In this document: positions 7,713 to 11,624 of the stretch, piece after piece
Layout: each line of letters starts with the position of its first letter
Position numbering within the stretch: position 1 is the stretch's first letter
Assembly: GCA_047638715.1 (NCBI GenBank)
Contig: JBLIMK010000105.1
Coordinates: 1-11,624 of the forward strand
From: SHLQ01 sp047638715
GTDB lineage: Bacteria; Actinomycetota; Acidimicrobiia; Acidimicrobiales; SHLQ01
Direction of reading: 5' to 3'
DNA length: 11,624 bases
Made by a program: the position numbers and the translations under genes
Notes under the pieces: model-generated
Told to the model about the DNA's origin: nothing
Seen by the model: only the letters and a program-made list of their open reading frames with translations
The model's database searches: none

Positions 7713-8474
7713 TCAGCTGCCGCAGAAGTTCTTGATCGCTTCTGCGAACGGAGTTGGTTCGTCGTTCATTGGGAAGTGTCCCGAATTTTCGAGCACGATG
7801 ACATCGCATTCCGGGAGCGAAGCCTCGAACTGGGCGCGGGTGGCGATAGTCGGTCCCTTCGCCCCGTACATCAGCAGTGTGGGGCCGGTCACCTGTTTGG
7901 CCCAATGACCGAGTTCGTATTCGCGTATGGCCCACATCGTGGACATCATCGACTTGGATCCCGCTTTGTTCCTGTCGATGTTCCACCGTGTCAAAAACTC
8001 GTCGCTTACCTCGTTGAAACGCGCCTCGACTGCCGTGCGGTTCTGTGTCGGGACGGCGAAGAGTCCGTCGACCGTCTGCCAGTGACTTGCCCACTCGGCG
8101 TCGGATCGAAACATTGTTTCGATCGCCACGATGTGGGAGAAGCGATCGGGATACCGGGCGCCGAGCGAGACGACAAAGAGGCCGCCGATCGATGTCCCCG
8201 CAACGGCTGCGCGTTCCACATCGAGGGCATCCATGACCTCGATGAACGAGTCGGAATATTCGTCGATTGTCATGTGCCGGGGCAGACCGTCAGAGTCGCC
8301 CTGGCCGGGCTGATCCAACGCAATGACGTCGAAGGAGGAAGCCAGATCGTCGATGACGTCCTCCCATTCATGGACCGAGTTGCCGTTGCTGTGCAACAAG
8401 ATGAGTGGGTGCCCGGAGCCCGCTCGCACATAGTGAACTCTTCCGAGTTCCGTCCCTATGAAGCCCTCATGCAT
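7713..8474 (-). CDS. Alpha/beta-fold hydrolase
   Basis: A 253-residue single-domain alpha/beta hydrolase. The oxyanion loop HSNGNS (28-33) follows the third strand, DQPGQGDSDG (54-63) is the conserved strand-4 region, GTSIGG (93-98) holds nucleophile Ser95, and SGHF (231-234) holds His233. The usual catalytic-acid position after strand 7 reads YGAKGPT (203-209) and has no Asp or Glu; Glu119 after strand 6 (VAIETMF) could serve instead, as in some haloalkane dehalogenases and lipases. The ATG is preceded by AAAGGAGA six bases away. It sits 48 bases after the LLM oxidoreductase gene and 9 bases before a zinc dehydrogenase gene, so it probably cleaves an ester, lactone or C-C bond in the same pathway. 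The exact reaction cannot be told from sequence. Confidence 0.92.
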   Translation of the reverse strand: MHEGFIGTELGRVHYVRAGSGHPLILLHSNGNSVHEWEDVIDDLASSFDVIALDQPGQGDSDGLPRHMTIDEYSDSFIEVMDALDVERAAVAGTSIGGLFVVSLGARYPDRFSHIVAIETMFRSDAEWASHWQTVDGLFAVPTQNRTAVEARFNEVSDEFLTRWNIDRNKAGSKSMMSTMWAIREYELGHWAKQVTGPTLLMYGAKGPTIATRAQFEASLPECDVIVLENSGHFPMNDEPTPFAEAIKNFCGS

Positions 8475-8522
8475 CGCAGATCTCCTTTGGCCTTCTACAA
8501 CAGCCGCGCAGCTCGGACGACA

Positions 8523-9539
8523 CTAACCGAACGAGGGCATGACGGTTTCGGCGAAGTGCTCGAGACGAGGAATGCCGCCCGATGGGTCGATGAGAAGCAC
8601 TTGGCCTACGCCAGCTGCTTCGAGGGTTTTCAATTTCGCAATGCAGGCCTCGGCCGTGCCGCCAATGACAGCGTCCTCGGTGGTTTCCCGAGCCGTGTCG
8701 TAGAAGGCGTGGTCGGCGATGGTGAGTTCCCGGTCGTCGCCGGGTGCTTTGGACGCCTCGCGAAGCTGCTTGATCCCCGCGAGTCGATACTCGTACTCAG
8801 CTCCGAGGGTGTGGAGCTTGTCGTCACGCAAGAGCGTGAGGTGGCGGGCAGCACAAACATGGGCCGGGTCGAACACCCCACCGTTGCGTTCGATTTCATC
8901 GCGATACCAACCAATTCGTTCGCACGTCATCTCGATCGTGCCAAATTGATCGACGAGCAGCCGTGTGCCGCTATGGGCAGCGGCACGGATCGATGCCTCA
9001 GATCCGGCACCGATCCAGATTGGCGGGTGCGGTGTTTGGGCGGGTGTTGGTTCGACGATTACATCCTTGTAGCTGAAGTGTTTGCCTCGGTGCGAGAACC
9101 GGCCTGTGGTCGTCCAACTCTTTCGAAGGACCTCCAAACACTCCTCGTAACGTTCGTTTGCTTCGTCGCCAGGGTCGATGTCAAACCCGTGAAACTCATT
9201 GGGGCGATAGCCGCGTCCAACGCCGAGGTCGAGCCGTCCGCCCGAGAGCAAATCCACCGTCGACGCCTGTTCGGCCAAGAGGACCGGATCGTGCCAGGGC
9301 AGGACCAGAACGGCTGTGCCCAGCCGAATCCGTGTTGTTCGGCCAGCGAGATACGCGAGCATGCTGAGCACGGCGCTGACCTGACCAAATCCAGTGAAGT
9401 GGTGTTCGACCGAGAACGCCGAATGGAAGCCGAGTTTCTCAGCCTCGATGACGTAGTCCACGTAGGTGTTGTATGACTGGCTGTCGCCGCCGCTGTTATC
9501 TACCCCACGTTTTGCGCCACCAAACAACCCGAAATGCAT
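8523..9539 (-). CDS. LLM-class flavin-dependent oxidoreductase (bacterial luciferase-like)
   Basis: A 338-residue protein spanning the whole luciferase-like TIM-barrel domain. Typical family segments are FHSAFSVEHHF (38-48, with the EHH common near the flavin site), RIRLGTAVLVLPWHDPVLLA, the motif LSGGRLDLGVGRGY, and PPIWIGAGSEASIRAAA. Such proteins use reduced FMN or F420 to oxygenate or dehydrogenate small organic substrates; the cofactor cannot be fixed by eye, and no flavin reductase is in the window. The frame is open from 9560, but ATG 9539 has AAGGGGA directly upstream and begins the first strand (MHFGLFGG), so it is the better start. It is the first clearly identified gene of the downstream minus-strand operon and is likely to perform an early oxidation of its substrate. 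Confidence 0.94.
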   Translation of the reverse strand: MHFGLFGGAKRGVDNSGGDSQSYNTYVDYVIEAEKLGFHSAFSVEHHFTGFGQVSAVLSMLAYLAGRTTRIRLGTAVLVLPWHDPVLLAEQASTVDLLSGGRLDLGVGRGYRPNEFHGFDIDPGDEANERYEECLEVLRKSWTTTGRFSHRGKHFSYKDVIVEPTPAQTPHPPIWIGAGSEASIRAAAHSGTRLLVDQFGTIEMTCERIGWYRDEIERNGGVFDPAHVCAARHLTLLRDDKLHTLGAEYEYRLAGIKQLREASKAPGDDRELTIADHAFYDTARETTEDAVIGGTAEACIAKLKTLEAAGVGQVLLIDPSGGIPRLEHFAETVMPSFG

Positions 9540-9572
9540 AACTTCCCCTTCGATTCCCAAATCCTATGATCG

Positions 9573-9707
9573 CTACTTCGATACCGCGCCGTCTGCCTTT
9601 ATGGGCGCGATGCGGCCAGCACGACGCGCTTCTTCGGCAGGGAAGTTCAACTCGATCCTGATCGCGTTGATGGGCACCCAGAAACACCTGGTGGAACGAA
9701 GGACCAT
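9573..9707 (-). CDS. Possible small ORF, 44 residues, no recognised family
   Basis: An ATG-initiated frame fills most of the 188-base gap between the DUF1989 gene and the LLM oxidoreductase gene, on the same strand as both, with gaps of about 20 and 33 bases. Its translation includes the hydrophobic segment VPINAIRIELNF followed by a charged helix-like stretch (PAEEARRAGR). GGAG lies about 12 bases before the ATG, further than usual. I do not recognise it. It may be a genuine small gene, a remnant, or chance; the length is easily reached by chance in GC-rich DNA. Confidence 0.25.
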   Translation of the reverse strand: MVLRSTRCFWVPINAIRIELNFPAEEARRAGRIAPIKADGAVSK

Positions 9708-9727
9708 AATTTCAGGCTACTCCGTGG

Positions 9728-10678
9728 TTAGTTCCCCATGATCGGCTTGTTCGCGAACGGGCTTGGTTCGGTGTTGAAGGTCGTGAACCAATCGAAGACG
9801 CCGGACCGGATCGCGTCCTCATCGTCGTCAGCTTTTCCCATCGCCTTCATCCGATCGACGTCCTTGCGGTCTTCGGCAGTGAGCTCGACTTCGAAGTTCT
9901 CGAATTGGAGCGGAAAGTTGGGGAATTGTGGCTCGAAGTCGGGGTCGCGCACGAGTTCCCGATCGGTCTTGATTCCCTGAATCCGGTACTCATCGAGTGA
10001 GCGCTGATTCTTCAGACGACCAAAGCGGTGGAGGTGTTCCTCTGTTGCGAGCTCCGTTTCGGGAGAGCTTTCAAATACCTGGACTCGAATAGGTTTGAGG
10101 GAGTAGTTGCTGATTCCGGTTATGTCTCCGGACCCACAGATGATGGGCACCGCAAGCACGTCCATGAGTGCCAACAGATCGACATAGTCGCCCTGCTTGC
10201 CGGTGTTTCGGCGAATGTCCCAGCGGCCCCGATCGTCCCAACCGGTGTTCATCCACATGTTGAACGAATCGTGGGTGTCATCGGGGCTGAGCCCGTATTC
10301 GCCGATCGATTCTGCGAGTGTGTCTTGACAGTTGGTGTGGGTTTCGAAGTCCCATGCCGCCTCGAACAGGTCGGGGCTACATCGCGACCCGATGAGATCG
10401 GTGATGCATGTCTCGGGCATTTCGGCAATCCACAACATCAGGTTGCTGCGTGGGGGAGCGCTGAGGGCGTAGTCGCCCTGCACAACCCGGATTCCCTGTC
10501 GGCGCATATGGCCGACCGCCATGTATTCGCGGTAGTCGTGCAAGTTGAAACAGTCGAAATCGACGCACTGGCCGCCGACCTCTTGGATGATTCGAATCGT
10601 CTCGCCCTTGTACACGGGTAGGGCCTTGCCACTGACTGGTTGGAGGACGAGGTCCTCACGCATTTCTCCCAATTCCAT
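9728..10678 (-). CDS. DUF1989 (urea carboxylase-associated) family protein
   Basis: A 316-residue protein with a DUF1989 domain over roughly residues 10-205. Family features are the start LQPVSGKALPVYKGETIRI, the GGQCVDFDCFN segment (35-45), RSNLMLWI (77-84), HTNCQDTL (114-121), the DSFNMWMNT stretch (137-145) and CGSGD (181-185). Two DUF1989 proteins form carboxyguanidine deiminase next to guanidine carboxylase, but here the gene is single and no carboxylase is near. Beyond about residue 205 there is a roughly 110-residue acidic tail that I do not recognise, making the protein longer than I expect for the family. The frame is open to 10786, but ATG 10678 has GGGAGGG nine bases upstream, follows the upstream stop by four bases, and starts the domain. 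It is co-transcribed with the ribbon-helix-helix-like gene and possibly reads on into the LLM operon. Confidence 0.87.
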   Translation of the reverse strand: MELGEMREDLVLQPVSGKALPVYKGETIRIIQEVGGQCVDFDCFNLHDYREYMAVGHMRRQGIRVVQGDYALSAPPRSNLMLWIAEMPETCITDLIGSRCSPDLFEAAWDFETHTNCQDTLAESIGEYGLSPDDTHDSFNMWMNTGWDDRGRWDIRRNTGKQGDYVDLLALMDVLAVPIICGSGDITGISNYSLKPIRVQVFESSPETELATEEHLHRFGRLKNQRSLDEYRIQGIKTDRELVRDPDFEPQFPNFPLQFENFEVELTAEDRKDVDRMKAMGKADDDEDAIRSGVFDWFTTFNTEPSPFANKPIMGN

Positions 10679-10682
10679 GTGA

Positions 10683-10865
10683 CTAGGCCCTCCCGACATT
10701 CCCGAAGCGACCCTTGCCCAGGGCGTGCTCGGTGTAGCGGCGAAAGGCGCCCAAGATGATCTCCGGATAGTCATCGCCGAGCTCACCTTGCTGTTTGAGC
10801 CGTTCGAGGATCTCGATTTGTTGTTGCGTCAATCGAATCGTCACTTTGTCTGCCGTCTCGTCCAT
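10683..10865 (-). CDS. Small ribbon-helix-helix-like DNA-binding protein
   Basis: A 60-residue protein with the layout of a CopG/ribbon-helix-helix repressor: strand DKVTIRLT (6-13), a first helix through QQQIEILERLKQQG (14-27), a turn GDDYP, and a second helix EIILGAFRRYTEHAL (35-49). Such proteins dimerise through the strand and bind short inverted repeats. The ATG has GAGAGGTGA just upstream, a strong ribosome-binding site. It ends four bases before the DUF1989 start, so the two are translationally linked. The upstream gap holds several inverted repeats, so autoregulation is plausible. No toxin gene follows, so a toxin-antitoxin role is not supported. The fold call is by pattern and is moderately sure. 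Confidence 0.72.
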   Translation of the reverse strand: MDETADKVTIRLTQQQIEILERLKQQGELGDDYPEIILGAFRRYTEHALGKGRFGNVGRA

Positions 10866-10890
10866 TGGTCACCTCTCGTAGAGAGCCGCA

Positions 10891-10921
10891 GCCTAGAAGA
10901 GACTTCAGCCAAGGTCTAGGC
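10891..10921. repeat. Inverted repeat GCCTAGA / TCTAGGC
   Basis: Perfect 7-base arms at 10891-10897 and 10915-10921 separated by 17 bases, 26 bases upstream of the ribbon-helix-helix gene start. An inner partial pairing (GACTT with AAGG) could extend it into a leader hairpin. It could be an operator or an RNA structure; function is not shown. Confidence 0.45.
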
Positions 10922-10944
10922 AAGTTCAAACGTGTTGAAACTTG
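10921..10944. repeat. Imperfect inverted repeat CAAGTTCAA / TTGAAACTTG
   Basis: The 9-base arm CAAGTTCAA and the 10-base arm TTGAAACTTG are complementary apart from one bulged A, around a 5-base centre ACGTG. The second arm overlaps a candidate -35 box (10935-10940), so a protein bound here could control the promoter. Confidence 0.4.
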
Positions 10945-10965
10945 TCCGGACATCGCATCTATAAG
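10935..10965 (+). promoter_or_regulatory. Candidate sigma-70-type promoter for the DoxX-like gene
   Basis: TTGAAA at 10935-10940 (5 of 6 to TTGACA) and TATAAG at 10960-10965 (5 of 6 to TATAAT) are separated by 19 bases, slightly longer than ideal. The next gene on this strand starts at 11095, leaving a leader of about 120 bases that contains a strong inverted repeat. The perfect palindrome TGTCCGGACA (10943-10952) lies between the two boxes, a position suited to repression. Confidence 0.42.
10943..10952. promoter_or_regulatory. Palindrome TGTCCGGACA, possible operator
   Basis: A perfect 10-base palindrome lying between the -35 and -10 candidates. The adjacent ribbon-helix-helix-like gene offers a possible binding protein, but the link is inferred only from proximity. 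Confidence 0.35.
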
Positions 10966-11022
10966 TTGGGCGAACCTGGGCCTGTCGCTGGTGGTCGAGA
11001 AGGACCTTGTGCCCTGTTGGTG

Positions 11023-11042
11023 GCTTCGCGAAATCGCGAAGC
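11023..11042. repeat. Perfect 9-bp inverted repeat in the leader of the DoxX-like gene
   Basis: Arms GCTTCGCGA (11023-11031) and TCGCGAAGC (11034-11042) are fully complementary around the two-base centre AA. As RNA it would form a stable hairpin with a tight loop; as DNA it is a nearly continuous 20-bp palindrome. It lies 52 bases before the DoxX-like start codon. No T-run follows, so a classic intrinsic terminator is unlikely. Confidence 0.5.
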
Positions 11043-11094
11043 TGAGGTGAATCGAGAACGTCGACCGACGTGCTCACGAGCCGGGAGTTTCCCA

Positions 11095-11624
11095 ATGACA
11101 ATCACTGCGACAGAACGACTCGATGGTCGTCCAACGACCGCCACGACCGAGGTGCCTGACGGACGAAGCTCGATGTGGGCGTGGACCGTGTTGCGCCTCC
11201 TATTGGGGTGGTCGTTCGTCTGGGCGTTCCTCGACAAGATGTTCGGTTTGGGCTTTGCGACGTGCCGCGCCGGCGACTCTTCGGCGATCGACTTTGGATG
11301 CGACGCTGCGATGATCAACGGCGGCTCGCCGACCTACGGCTTCTTGAACTTCGGTACTGCTGGTAGTCACACCGGGTTCTTGTTCGACTGGATGGCTCCA
11401 TCAGCTCCCGATGCGATCAACCTGGCCGACATCGGCTTCATGGCTGCGCTTTTGTTCGGCGGTCTGGCACTGATGCTCGGTATCGGCGTCCGGCTCGCAG
11501 CGATCGGCGGCGCCCTGTTGATGCTCTTCATGTTCCTCGCTGGCGACATCTGGCCAGAGAACAATCCGATCAACTCGAGCCACGTCATCGAGATGGTGGC
11601 CTTCGGAGGAATCGCGACCGTTGG
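11095..11624 (+). CDS. DoxX/DoxD-like (thiosulfate:quinone oxidoreductase-related) membrane protein, partial
   Basis: The frame runs from ATG 11095 off the window edge, giving 176 residues. GGGAG lies seven bases before the ATG. A polar N-terminus of about 26 residues is followed by hydrophobic segments at about 28-47, 109-131 and 132-150, and the start of a fourth near 162, the four-helix plan of DoxX-family proteins. Signature pieces are LGWSFVWAFLDKMFGLGFAT (37-56), NGGSPTYGFL (75-84) and PENNP (154-158). Relatives include the DoxD subunit of thiosulfate:quinone oxidoreductase and many uncharacterised actinobacterial proteins. The loop between the first helix and GGSPT holds two cysteines (Cys57, Cys69) that could form a disulfide on the outer face. 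The C-terminus is missing; function beyond membrane redox or integrity is uncertain. Confidence 0.85.
   Translation, partial: MTITATERLDGRPTTATTEVPDGRSSMWAWTVLRLLLGWSFVWAFLDKMFGLGFATCRAGDSSAIDFGCDAAMINGGSPTYGFLNFGTAGSHTGFLFDWMAPSAPDAINLADIGFMAALLFGGLALMLGIGVRLAAIGGALLMLFMFLAGDIWPENNPINSSHVIEMVAFGGIATV

Noticed and set aside
7230..9476. A 748-codon open frame on the plus strand
   Set aside because: It is antisense to three well-recognised minus-strand genes (zinc dehydrogenase, hydrolase, LLM oxidoreductase), has no family features, and such long mirror frames are common in GC-rich coding DNA.
8523..9539. RutA-type pyrimidine oxygenase
   Set aside because: The N-terminal sequence and EHHF motif fit the general luciferase-like group, not the RutA pattern, and RutB/RutF-like genes are absent.

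Overview
This window looks like chromosomal DNA from a GC-rich actinobacterium, possibly Acidimicrobiia-like. That placement rests on the strong G/C preference at third codon positions by eye, the DoxX-type membrane protein with its GLGFAT and GGSPT motifs, the CocE subtype and the LLM-class oxidoreductase. It is an inference, since there is no rRNA or marker gene here. No mobile element, CRISPR array, tRNA or rRNA was seen. No stretch over 300 bases lacks a gene; the longest gap is 10866-11094.

Layout. (1) 15-2357 (+): molybdenum-cofactor-binding large subunit of a xanthine dehydrogenase/CO-dehydrogenase-type hydroxylase. It starts at the window edge, so any small and medium subunits lie outside. 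(2) 2376-2762 (-): Rid-family protein, convergent with it. (3) 2856-4592 (+): CocE/NonD-type alpha/beta hydrolase, divergent from the Rid gene. (4) 4641-5612 (+): glycine/sarcosine/betaine reductase selenoprotein B (GrdB)-like protein, read through an in-frame TGA at 5349-5351. (5) 5635-9539 (-): probable operon of two tandem zinc alcohol dehydrogenases, an alpha/beta hydrolase and an LLM flavin-dependent oxidoreductase. (6) 9728-10865 (-): DUF1989 protein behind a 60-residue ribbon-helix-helix-like protein. (7) 11095-end (+): DoxX/thiosulfate:quinone-oxidoreductase-like membrane protein, cut by the window edge.

The most important observation is gene 4. An ordinary gene caller would stop it after 236 codons, but the same frame continues for 86 more conserved sense codons. 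The TGA sits in a U-P-V-C redox motif and is followed by an 8-bp hairpin with a GUG loop, placed as in bacterial SECIS elements. The organism therefore probably decodes UGA as selenocysteine.

Taken together the genes read as an accessory catabolic region: a hydroxylase, hydrolases, a flavin oxygenase, zinc dehydrogenases, a Rid protein and a putative thiol/selenol enzyme. The substrate cannot be named from the sequence. The 10866-11094 gap between the ribbon-helix-helix gene and the DoxX gene is rich in inverted repeats and holds a good promoter candidate, which suggests local regulation there.
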